Assembly (NCBI GenBank): GCA_000171875.1
Contig: ABHI01000004.1
Coordinates: forward strand, 107,501-171,500
Source of the DNA: Flavobacteriales bacterium ALC-1
GTDB lineage: Bacteria; Bacteroidota; Bacteroidia; Flavobacteriales; Flavobacteriaceae
Length of the DNA: 64,000 bases
Reading direction: 5' to 3'
Made by a program: the position numbers and the translations under genes. The notes beneath the pieces were generated by a model that made no database searches, had not been told where the DNA came from, and saw nothing but the letters and a program-made list of their open reading frames with translations. Positions 1 through 7,182 of this stretch are shown piece by piece (within the stretch, counting starts at the first letter, position 1; each line of letters begins with the position of its first letter).

Positions 1-405
1 CGGCATGGCTGGATCAGGCTCTCGCCCATTGTCCAATATTCCTCACTGCTGCCTCCCGTAGGAGTCTGGTCCGTGTCTCAGTACCAGTGTGGGGGATCCC
101 CCTCTCAGGGCCCCTATCTATCGTTGCCATGGTAAGCCGTTACCTTACCATCTAGCTAATAGAACGCATACTCATCTTTTACCGCCGAAACTTTAAAGTG
201 TCTTCCATGCGAAAATCACTTACTATGGGGTATTATTCTTCATTTCTAAAGGCTATCCCCCTGTAAAAGGTAGATTGTATACGCGTTACGCACCCGTGCG
301 CCACTCGTCAGCAAAAGAGCAAGCTCTTCTCTGTTACCGTTCGACTTGCATGTGTTAGGCCTGCCGCTAGCGTTCATCCTGAGCCAGGATCAAACTCTTC
401 ATCGT
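1..405 (-). rRNA. rrs: 16S ribosomal RNA, 5' part (cut by window edge)
   Basis: This is the 5' third of a small-subunit rRNA gene read on the minus strand. The universal 5' primer site AGAGTTTGATCCTGGCTCAG is present in reverse complement at 379-398, and the conserved ACTCCTACGGGAGGCAGCAG region is complementary to the bases at about 46-65. Counting back from the primer site as in E. coli puts the mature 5' end near 405. The rest of the gene, and presumably the 23S and 5S genes, lie beyond the left edge. Two tandem promoters precede it. The exact mature end is estimated. Confidence 0.97.
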
Positions 406-582
406 TAAATTTTAAGTCTTACGACTATCTCTTTAACAACTAATAGGAATTTTCAAGTACTCAATATGATTTATTCTCTTGTTTTAAATTAACCGTTTCC
501 AGTCAATTCTTACGCTGTCAATTCAATATGTTAATGAACTTTTTTATTTCGCTTTTTATCTCGTTTCCTCGTTAAGCGGGTG

Positions 583-613
583 CAAATATAAAACCCTTTT
601 TTATTTCCTACAA
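583..613 (-). promoter_or_regulatory. rRNA operon proximal promoter
   Basis: On the minus strand a TTG (613-611) is followed after 20 nt by TATATTTG (590-583). This matches the Bacteroidota consensus for the primary sigma factor (TTG at -33, TAnnTTTG at -7). The bases that follow, GCACCCGC, are nearly the same as after the distal promoter and the tRNA-Lys promoter. The predicted start is near 577, giving a leader of about 170 nt before mature 16S. Confidence 0.8.
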
Positions 614-707
614 CATCTAATTAAAATATTTTGAAAATATTTTTTTGCCGTCAGTTTTTAAGGAAATGAACTACCGAAACCATAACCTTTGTTTTTGTTT
701 CGGGGTG

Positions 708-737
708 CAAATATATAACTCATTTTTAATCCCACAA
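708..737 (-). promoter_or_regulatory. rRNA operon distal promoter
   Basis: On the minus strand TTG (737-735) is followed after 19 nt by TATATTTG (715-708) and then GCACCCCG. It forms a tandem pair with the proximal promoter about 125 bp downstream. Tandem promoters are usual for rRNA operons. Confidence 0.8.
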
Positions 738-993
738 TACCTTTTGCAAATTTATTTTTAATCCTTTTTTACTACTCTTATAACTAGAACATTATATCAC
801 AAACTTTTTTTGAAACAACTCCTCTAACTAATAAAAACAACTGGCTTGCCTGTTAATATATCACATACAAGTAAACACCTTAGAGATAGTAACAGCACAC
901 TTTGCATTAATTAAAAAATATAACGAATAGCACGACACTTTTGTTTCTTAATAACAAAAGTGGAACGTCACAAATATTTATTAGAAACTTCAC

Positions 994-1024
994 TTTGTCT
1001 ATTATATATATAGGTATATCTTTG
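994..1024 (+). promoter_or_regulatory. thrS operon promoter
   Basis: TTTG (994-997) is followed after 19 nt by TATCTTTG (1017-1024), a full match to the Bacteroidota -33/-7 consensus. Transcription should start near 1030, leaving a leader of only about 20 nt before the thrS ATG. That leaves no room for a T-box or a structured leader. Confidence 0.75.
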
Positions 1025-1049
1025 TGGGCTAAAATTTATACTATATATA

Positions 1050-2990
1050 ATGATTAAAATTACTCTACCAGATGGTTCGGTTAGATCTTTTGAGAAAGAG
1101 GTAACACCACATGAAGTGGCTGTAGACATTAGCGAAGGGTTTGCTCGTAATGTTATTTCAGCAAAATTCGACGATACTGTTGTTGAAACTACCACTCCAT
1201 TAACCACAGACGGTAGCCTTACTTTATATACATTTAGAGATGATGAGGGCAAAAAAGCATTTTGGCATTCATCTGCTCACGTATTAGCTCAAGCTCTAGA
1301 GGAATTATATCCAGATGTAAAGCTTTGGGTTGGGCCTGCTATTGACAATGGCTTTTATTATGATGTTGATTTAGGCGAGGGTGTAATCTCAGAAAAAGAT
1401 TTCAAGACGATTGAAAATAAGATGATAGAAATAGCACGTGGAAAACATGACTTTAAAATGCGTGATGTTTCTAAAGCTGAAGCACTCTCCTACTATAAAA
1501 GCAAAAACAATTACAAAGTTGATTTAATCGAGGGGCTTGAAGATGGTACAATTAGTTTCTGTGATCATTCTACTTTTACTGATTTATGTCGTGGTGGACA
1601 TATTCCAAATACAGGTATCATTAAAGCGGTTAAAATATTAAGTGTTGCTGGAGCATATTATAAAGGTGATGAAAATGAAAAGCAACTGACTAGAGTTTAT
1701 GGTGTTTCTTTTCCTAAACAAAAAGAGCTAACTGAACATCTACATTTATTAGAAGAAGCAAAAAAACGTGACCATAGAAAACTTGGTAAAGAACTTGAGC
1801 TTTTTACTTTTTCACAAAAGGTTGGTCAAGGTTTACCTCTTTGGTTACCAAAAGGTGCCGCTTTACGTGAACGCTTAGAAAACTTTTTGAAAGCAGCTCA
1901 AAAGAAAGCAGGATACGAAATGGTAGTAACTCCACATATTGGTCAAAAAGAACTTTATGTTACTTCTGGTCACTATGCAAAATATGGTGAGGATAGTTTT
2001 CAACCTATTAAAACACCTAAAGAAGATGAGGAATTCCTTCTTAAACCAATGAATTGTCCCCATCATTGTGAAATTTATAACAACAAACCCTATTCATATA
2101 AAGAATTACCTAAACGATTTGCTGAATTCGGAACCGTATATCGCTATGAACAAAGTGGAGAATTACATGGATTGACTCGTGTTAGAGGTTTTACACAAGA
2201 TGATGCTCATATCTTCTGCACACCAGATCAACTAGATGCTGAATTTAAAGAGGTAATCGACTTAGTATTATATGTTTTTGGGTCCTTAGGTTTTGAAGAT
2301 TTTACAGCTCAGGTTTCATTGAGGGATCCTGAAAGCCCAGATAAGTATATTGGTGATGAAGAGCATTGGAAAAAAGCCGAAGATGCGATCTTAAACGCTG
2401 CCATTGATAAAGGTCTTAATTATGTTGTTGAAACTGGTGAAGCTGCATTTTATGGTCCCAAACTAGATTTTATGGTAAGGGATGCTCTAGGACGTCAATG
2501 GCAATTGGGTACAATTCAAGTAGATTATACTTTGCCTGAACGTTTTGATTTAACTTACAAAGGCAGTGACAATGAATTACATAGACCCGTAATGATACAT
2601 CGTGCTCCTTTTGGAAGTATGGAACGTTTTATAGCAATTTTATTAGAACATACTGGTGGAAATTTCCCGCTTTGGTTAATGCCAGAACAAGCAATTATTA
2701 TCTCAATTAGTGAGAAATATGAAAAATACGCGGAAAAAGTTTTAAATTTGCTAGAAAATGACGAAATTCGCGCCCTTGCAGACAACAGAAATGAAACTGT
2801 AGGTAAGAAAATTCGTGAAGCTGAAATGCAAAAGTTTCCGTTTATGATTATCGTTGGGGAGCAAGAAGCACAAGACAATACTATAACTGTACGTCAACAT
2901 GGTGGAGAAGACCTTGGCACAATTACTGTAAAGGATTTTGTAAATATTGTAAAAGATAGAATAAATAAAAGTTTAAAGACTTTTAAATAA
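1050..2990 (+). CDS. thrS: threonine--tRNA ligase
   Basis: Charges tRNA-Thr with threonine in the cytoplasm. The 646-residue length and domain order fit bacterial ThrRS. An N-terminal TGS domain spans about residues 1-60. The editing domain has the HxxxH site in HSSAH (73-77) and a later CRGGH. The class II catalytic core has the zinc-ligand motif MNCPHHC, the motif 2 loop RVRGFTQDDAH and motif 3 with HRAPFGSMERF. A C-terminal anticodon-binding domain follows. The ATG lies about 25 nt downstream of a consensus promoter. It heads the thrS-infC-rpmI-rplT operon: no terminator follows, and infC begins 28 nt after the stop codon. Confidence 0.97.
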   Translation: MIKITLPDGSVRSFEKEVTPHEVAVDISEGFARNVISAKFDDTVVETTTPLTTDGSLTLYTFRDDEGKKAFWHSSAHVLAQALEELYPDVKLWVGPAIDNGFYYDVDLGEGVISEKDFKTIENKMIEIARGKHDFKMRDVSKAEALSYYKSKNNYKVDLIEGLEDGTISFCDHSTFTDLCRGGHIPNTGIIKAVKILSVAGAYYKGDENEKQLTRVYGVSFPKQKELTEHLHLLEEAKKRDHRKLGKELELFTFSQKVGQGLPLWLPKGAALRERLENFLKAAQKKAGYEMVVTPHIGQKELYVTSGHYAKYGEDSFQPIKTPKEDEEFLLKPMNCPHHCEIYNNKPYSYKELPKRFAEFGTVYRYEQSGELHGLTRVRGFTQDDAHIFCTPDQLDAEFKEVIDLVLYVFGSLGFEDFTAQVSLRDPESPDKYIGDEEHWKKAEDAILNAAIDKGLNYVVETGEAAFYGPKLDFMVRDALGRQWQLGTIQVDYTLPERFDLTYKGSDNELHRPVMIHRAPFGSMERFIAILLEHTGGNFPLWLMPEQAIIISISEKYEKYAEKVLNLLENDEIRALADNRNETVGKKIREAEMQKFPFMIIVGEQEAQDNTITVRQHGGEDLGTITVKDFVNIVKDRINKSLKTFK

Positions 2991-3017
2991 ATAACGTTTA
3001 ATTTAAATACATAAGCC

Positions 3018-3569
3018 ATAGCAATACGTAGAAGAAGAAATTATAGCAGACGTGTATCCCAAGAGGACAAGCACCGTATAAATTCTAAAATTAGATCTGA
3101 AGAAGTTAGAGTCGTAGGAGACAATGTTGAAGTAGGAGTTTATCCTATTAAGCAAGCAATATCCATGGCTGACGAACAAGGTTTAGATCTGGTTGAGATC
3201 TCGCCTAACGCGAATCCTCCTGTTTGTAAAATCATGGATTATAAAAAGTTTCTTTACGAGCAAAAGAAACGAGAAAAAGCGTTAAAATCTAAAGCGACTA
3301 AAGTCGTTGTAAAAGAAATTCGTTTTGGTCCTAATACAGATGATCATGATTACGAATTTAAAAAGAAACATGCTGAGAAGTTTTTAAAAGATGGTGCAAA
3401 GCTTAAAGCTTTTGTATTCTTTAAAGGACGATCGATTGTATTTAAAGAGCAAGGTCAAATATTATTATTAAGATTAGCTCAAGATCTTGAAGAGTATGGC
3501 AAAGTAGAACAAATGCCAAAACTTGAAGGTAAGCGAATGATTATGTTCATTGCGCCAAAGAAAAAATAA
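3018..3569 (+). CDS. infC: translation initiation factor IF-3, AUA start codon
   Basis: IF-3 binds the 30S subunit, prevents subunit joining and checks the start codon. The core (3165 onwards) carries the family hallmark [17 protein letters not shown]. The conserved N-terminal domain, with a basic start ([11 protein letters not shown]) followed by HRINSKIR, is coded upstream of the first ATG in the same frame. That frame opens after TAA at 3012-3014 and contains no ATG, GTG or TTG before the conserved region. The best start is therefore ATA at 3018, giving 183 residues, a normal IF-3 length. infC is known for non-standard starts (AUU in E. coli) that allow IF-3 to repress its own synthesis; the same logic is inferred here. 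Starting at 3165 would remove the N-terminal domain. Confidence 0.9.
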   Translation: MAIRRRRNYSRRVSQEDKHRINSKIRSEEVRVVGDNVEVGVYPIKQAISMADEQGLDLVEISPNANPPVCKIMDYKKFLYEQKKREKALKSKATKVVVKEIRFGPNTDDHDYEFKKKHAEKFLKDGAKLKAFVFFKGRSIVFKEQGQILLLRLAQDLEEYGKVEQMPKLEGKRMIMFIAPKKK

Positions 3570-3577
3570 AATTAAAC

Positions 3578-3601
3578 ACGCCATCGCTAAAGCTATGGTG
3601 T
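3578..3601 (+). promoter_or_regulatory. hairpin between infC and rpmI
   Basis: A 10-position stem (3578-3587 with 3592-3601, one mismatch, one G-U) closes a TAAA loop. It has no U-tract, so it is not an intrinsic terminator. Its position just upstream of rpmI suggests an element for L20-type translational autoregulation or mRNA processing, but no function can be proven from the sequence. Confidence 0.45.
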
Positions 3602-3639
3602 ATGAAGATAAGCGAAACGTAAATTAAAACTAGGACAAA

Positions 3640-3837
3640 ATGCCTAAAATGAAAACAAAATCGAGTGCTAAGAAACGTTTCAAACTAACTGGCACTGGTA
3701 AGATTAAAAGAAAGCATGCTTTTAAGAGTCATATATTGACAAAAAAATCTAAAAAGCGTAAGCTTAAGTTAACTCATGATGGTTTAGTACATAAATCTGA
3801 TGAGGATAACGTTAAAACAATGTTACGTTTAAAGTAA
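3640..3837 (+). CDS. rpmI: 50S ribosomal protein L35
   Basis: Small, very basic 65-residue large-subunit protein. The start [20 protein letters not shown] is the L35 signature, and [14 protein letters not shown] follows. It sits in the invariant infC-rpmI-rplT order, 70 nt after infC and 100 nt before rplT. Expression is probably coupled to L20 autoregulation, as in other bacteria. Confidence 0.98.
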   Translation: MPKMKTKSSAKKRFKLTGTGKIKRKHAFKSHILTKKSKKRKLKLTHDGLVHKSDEDNVKTMLRLK

Positions 3838-3842
3838 TATTA

Positions 3843-3916
3843 TTTTAACCGGTTAAAACAATTTATAAACCCTGGAGTTAGGCAAAATTATTTAGCAAGT
3901 ACCAAAAGGTCGCCTA
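3843..3916 (+). promoter_or_regulatory. structured rpmI-rplT spacer, possible L20 control site
   Basis: The 100-nt spacer holds a perfect 16-nt palindrome (TTTTAACCGGTTAAAA, 3843-3858). It also holds two mutually exclusive pairings: CCT (3871-3873) with AGG (3880-3882), or TAGGC (3879-3883) with GCCTA (3912-3916). The second pairing ends 21 nt before the rplT start. L20 represses its own operon by binding structured mRNA in E. coli and Bacillus, so a similar switch is plausible here. The pairings are seen; the role is inferred. Confidence 0.35.
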
Positions 3917-3937
3917 CTACAAAAAACAATTAAAGAA

Positions 3938-4282
3938 ATGCCAAGATCAGTAAATTCAGTTGCGAAGAGAGCTAGAAGAAAAAAGGTTCTTAAGCAAGCA
4001 AAAGGTTACTTCGGAAGACGTAAAAACGTTTGGACAGTAGCAAAGAATGCGGTTGACAAAGCGATGCAATATTCGTACAGAGACCGTAGAAACAAAAAAA
4101 GAACATTCCGTTCGTTATGGATTATGCGTATTAACGCAGGTGCAAGACAACATGGAATGAGTTATTCAAAATTTATGGGTAAATTAAAAGCTAATAATAT
4201 TGAATTGAATCGTAAGGTTCTTGCAGATTTAGCTATGAATCACCCAGAAGCTTTTGAAGCTATAGTAAACAAAGTTAAATAA
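3938..4282 (+). CDS. rplT: 50S ribosomal protein L20
   Basis: L20 is needed for early 50S assembly and binds 23S rRNA. The 114 residues are full length, with the typical basic N-terminus ([20 protein letters not shown]) and the conserved stretches [10 protein letters not shown] and [19 protein letters not shown]. It is the last gene of the operon; a strong intrinsic terminator follows at 4322-4351. Confidence 0.98.
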   Translation: MPRSVNSVAKRARRKKVLKQAKGYFGRRKNVWTVAKNAVDKAMQYSYRDRRNKKRTFRSLWIMRINAGARQHGMSYSKFMGKLKANNIELNRKVLADLAMNHPEAFEAIVNKVK

Positions 4283-4321
4283 GGCTTTTAGCCAAATTAA
4301 TAACAACATTTCGCTTAAAAG

Positions 4322-4351
4322 AATCCGATTCTTAATTGAATCGGATTTTTT
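4322..4351 (+). terminator. intrinsic terminator after rplT
   Basis: A 10-bp perfect stem (AATCCGATTC at 4322-4331, GAATCGGATT at 4338-4347) with a 6-nt loop is followed by a run of T. It ends the thrS operon and lies between convergent genes; it may also act on the leftward EF-hand transcript. Confidence 0.9.
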
Positions 4352-4360
4352 GTTTACATC

Positions 4361-4639
4361 CTACTTTGATTCATCCGAAATCTCATCAATAGCAAATTTG
4401 AATTCTTCCCAATTAATAAACCCATCACCATCTTTATCGTAACCTTCAACAAGTTTTGAAGCCACAATACCGCGAATAAAACCACTTATCTCAGCTTGCT
4501 TCAATAGTTTTACAATTTCTTTCTTTTTTAATTTTCCGTCACCATTCTTGTCGAAATAAGCAAAGGCTTTTTCTGGAGTATCGAAATGATTGGTGATTAA
4601 AATTTGAATTTTATTGAGTATAGCTTCTTTTCTTCCCAT
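4361..4639 (-). CDS. calmodulin-like EF-hand protein
   Basis: Small 92-residue protein with two canonical EF-hand calcium-binding loops: DKNGDGKLKKKE at 30-41 and DKDGDGFINWEE at 68-79. Both have Asp at positions 1 and 5, Asn or Asp at 3 and Glu at 12, so calcium binding is likely. There is no signal peptide or membrane segment, so it should be cytoplasmic and could act as a calcium sensor or buffer. No enzymatic domain is attached and the partner is unknown. It is transcribed leftwards, convergent with the ribosomal operon, and no gene lies close enough upstream to suggest an operon. Confidence 0.8.
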   Translation of the reverse strand: MGRKEAILNKIQILITNHFDTPEKAFAYFDKNGDGKLKKKEIVKLLKQAEISGFIRGIVASKLVEGYDKDGDGFINWEEFKFAIDEISDESK

Positions 4640-4699
4640 TTTGATTTGAATTAATTAATAACTTAAAATACGAAAAATGCTTTAAACCCTCTAACAGAA

Positions 4700-5965
4700 T
4701 TATGTCTTCTGCTTTTTCTTCTTAGCAGCTGGAAATAATACATTATTAAGAATTAAACGATAACCCGGAGATGTTGGGTGTAAATCTAATTCAGTTTTTG
4801 GATCACCAACGCGATGTGTGTAATCTTCAGGATCATGGCCTCCGTAAAACGTAAAGAACCCTTTTCCTTTTATACCATGAATGTATTTAGCTTCACCATT
4901 AGTTCTGTTCTCACCCATAACCAATACATTAGATTTTATTTGGTCTCTTGTAAAAGATGTAGTCTGTCCCATAAAACCTTTAACTAAAGCTGTATGATTT
5001 TGAGTTAACATCGTAGGAATGGGGTCCCATTTTGCAGAATATTCCATCAATGAAAAATAATCTGTTGTATAAGGGATTTGACGCTTACGCGTCATATCTA
5101 TTGAAGAAAACTCATAAACATTAGGGTTACGTTCTAATATATAATCTTTAAATGCAAAAGTATTAGTAAAATCTATTTTATTCTGATAACCAGGATCACT
5201 ACCATCACCATCAAACATAGGTTCGCAAATATCTACATTTTCTGCAGACAAAGCAATATCAAAACTATCTGTAGCAGAACACATAGCAAACATAAAACCA
5301 CCACCTACAACATAATCTCTAATTTTAAGTGCTACAGCAAGTTTAGCATCAGATACTTTACTATAACCCAAACGTGTTGCTAATTCTTCTGCTGCCTTTT
5401 TTTCTTCAATATACCATGCAGCTGAACGATACGTTCTATAGAATTTACCATACTGACCTGTGAAATCTTCGTGATGCAAATGCAACCAATCATATAACAA
5501 TAATTCGTCTTTTAAAACTTCTTCATCATATATAGTTTCATACGGAATCTCAGCATAAGTTAACACCATTGTTACAGCATCATCCCAAGGTTGTTTTCCA
5601 TAAGGTGTATAAACCGCAATCTTTGGTGCTTTTTCCAAGACAACGGCTTCTTGATTTACAGCGGGGCTAGCAATTTCTTCTAAAATCTGAGCAGCTTTAG
5701 CTTCAGAAATCACTTCAAAAGTTACACCTCTAATTTGGCATTCGCGTTGAATGATTTCTGCATCAGGTAAAAGAAATGAACCACCTCTGTAGTTCAATAA
5801 CCATTTTACTTTAAGTTCTCTTTCTAATGTCCAATATGTAACTCCATAAGCCTTAAGATGATTTTCTTGTATTTCTGCATCCATAGGAATAAGGATGTAT
5901 GATGCATAAGCATTAACACTTAAGAAAAGTGTAAATAAGATGAAGACAATTTTTTTCAAGTTCAT
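4700..5965 (-). CDS. conserved periplasmic protein (often labelled asparagine synthetase B)
   Basis: A 421-residue protein with a clear signal peptide (hydrophobic 5-20, AYA cleavage region). From memory, close flavobacterial relatives are named asparagine synthetase B. That name does not fit: there is no N-terminal Cys2 glutaminase, no SGGxDS PP-loop, and the protein is exported. Recognisable conserved stretches are WLLNYRGGSFLLPD, HLHHEDFTGQYGKF, GGGFMFAMCSATDSFD and FFTFYGGHDPEDY near the C-terminus. The GGGF...C and GGH patterns recall a ThuA/class I amidotransferase-like fold, but this is a guess. Function unknown; envelope location inferred. Confidence 0.7.
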   Translation of the reverse strand: MNLKKIVFILFTLFLSVNAYASYILIPMDAEIQENHLKAYGVTYWTLERELKVKWLLNYRGGSFLLPDAEIIQRECQIRGVTFEVISEAKAAQILEEIASPAVNQEAVVLEKAPKIAVYTPYGKQPWDDAVTMVLTYAEIPYETIYDEEVLKDELLLYDWLHLHHEDFTGQYGKFYRTYRSAAWYIEEKKAAEELATRLGYSKVSDAKLAVALKIRDYVVGGGFMFAMCSATDSFDIALSAENVDICEPMFDGDGSDPGYQNKIDFTNTFAFKDYILERNPNVYEFSSIDMTRKRQIPYTTDYFSLMEYSAKWDPIPTMLTQNHTALVKGFMGQTTSFTRDQIKSNVLVMGENRTNGEAKYIHGIKGKGFFTFYGGHDPEDYTHRVGDPKTELDLHPTSPGYRLILNNVLFPAAKKKKQKT

Positions 5966-6080
5966 AGATCTATACCAATTTTTATAATTTAGTTGGTACT
6001 AAAACGAAATATAACTAATTTTTAGTCTGTTATATAACATATTATAATTCTTTTAAGACTAAAGAAAGTAAATTATAAGC

Positions 6081-7115
6081 CTAATCTAATGTAGTTTGGT
6101 TACCCGAAAGTAAACTTGCAATGACTTTTGTATTAGGGAATTGTTCTAAAATAATTTTAATAAAAACGGTAATAGGTATAGCCATTATTAAGCCTGGAAT
6201 TCCCCAAAGAAATCCCCAAAACATAAGCATAACCAATACAGCAATTACATTTATTGAAAACGATTTTCCCATAAAAATGGGCTCTAAAATAGCGCCAAAA
6301 GTCACTTGAACCATTGAAATTGAAAATATAAAAAAGAACAATGTACTTGTGGGATCTAATTCAACAAAAGCAAAAATAGAAAGGCATATAACAGAAATAA
6401 AAGAACCTACCATTTGCACAAAGTTTATTGCAAAGGCAAATAAACCCCAAAATATTGGGAAACTAACGTCAAAAAAGACACACATTAAACCAGTAAACAA
6501 CCCAGTTAACGCACTTACCAATACCTTAACTTTTATAAATTTAATAAGATCTTTTTCAATCTTCATAAAGGTTTTTATAGACGTGTGCTTTTGTTTTAAA
6601 AGTGTATTATTTAATAGTTTGTGTACGTTAATTGATTCAGCTAACCAAAGAACAACAAAGAAAATAGTCATCAATAAACTCGTTAAAAAGGAGTTTAAGA
6701 AACCTAAAGTAGATCCTAAGTTTTCTTTTTGAAACAATTGCGCTAAAACGTTTTTATCTTGCTCAAATTCAATGCCGAAATTCTCTAATAAATACACCTT
6801 TAAATCTGCAATTTTTTCTTCTGCTTTTGGAAAAAATTCAGACTTAGTTGCTAAAATTTCTTTGCTAGATAATTGCACTAATTCTATACCTAATTTAAGT
6901 CCACCTACTGCTAATAATAAGACAATAATAATACTTATGACTTTCGGGACTTTTCTACGTCCAAGCCATCGCATTAGAGGTAAAAACAGCAGTGCAATAA
7001 ACATTGAAAATATCAACGGAATAAATATGAATGAAAGTATCTTAAGAAGATAAAATACTAAGGGTACTACTATGATTAACAACAAGATATTAGTTGTTCG
7101 TCTTTGATCTAACAT
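6081..7115 (-). CDS. AI-2E family transporter (PF01594-type permease)
   Basis: A 344-residue inner-membrane protein with paired N-terminal hydrophobic segments (about 10-40 and 60-80), a soluble part (about 85-145) and a cluster of membrane segments to the C-terminus. The ending, with FWGFLWGIPGLIMAIPITVF, is the typical C-terminal signature of the family. Members include AI-2 exporter TqsA and Na+/H+ antiporters, so the substrate cannot be named. It follows dnaB with a 67-nt gap that contains a weak hairpin (7150-7171). Confidence 0.85.
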   Translation of the reverse strand: MLDQRRTTNILLLIIVVPLVFYLLKILSFIFIPLIFSMFIALLFLPLMRWLGRRKVPKVISIIIVLLLAVGGLKLGIELVQLSSKEILATKSEFFPKAEEKIADLKVYLLENFGIEFEQDKNVLAQLFQKENLGSTLGFLNSFLTSLLMTIFFVVLWLAESINVHKLLNNTLLKQKHTSIKTFMKIEKDLIKFIKVKVLVSALTGLFTGLMCVFFDVSFPIFWGLFAFAINFVQMVGSFISVICLSIFAFVELDPTSTLFFFIFSISMVQVTFGAILEPIFMGKSFSINVIAVLVMLMFWGFLWGIPGLIMAIPITVFIKIILEQFPNTKVIASLLSGNQTTLD

Positions 7116-7149
7116 GAGGCAATTTTCTTTAAATAGGCTCGTAAATATA

Positions 7150-7171
7150 AGTCAAAAAACGGTTTTTGACT
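7150..7171 (-). terminator. weak hairpin after dnaB
   Basis: A perfect 9-bp A/T-rich stem (AGTCAAAAA / TTTTTGACT) with a 4-nt loop lies 12 nt past the dnaB stop. The leftward side lacks a clean T run, so this is at best a weak or leaky terminator before the downstream permease gene. Confidence 0.35.
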
Positions 7172-7182
7172 ATAAAATACCA

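Larger units (their letters stand above)
406..1049. other. rRNA leader and promoter region; divergent intergenic
   Basis: This is a 644-base, very AT-rich stretch without a convincing gene. It holds the leader of the leftward rRNA transcript (about 406-577), two tandem rRNA promoters (583-613 and 708-737) and the rightward thrS promoter (994-1024). Between about 740 and 960 I see only AT-rich sequence with no recognisable element. Short open frames here are chance. Confidence 0.7.

Noticed and set aside
429-438. boxA-like CTCTTTAACA in the rRNA leader
   Set aside because: It reads on the plus strand, opposite to the rRNA transcript, so it cannot act as the leader's antitermination box.
968-1252. 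Leftward open frame of 94 codons over the thrS start
   Set aside because: It overlaps the well-supported thrS start and promoter, has no recognisable domain and reads the opposite strand of the TGS domain.
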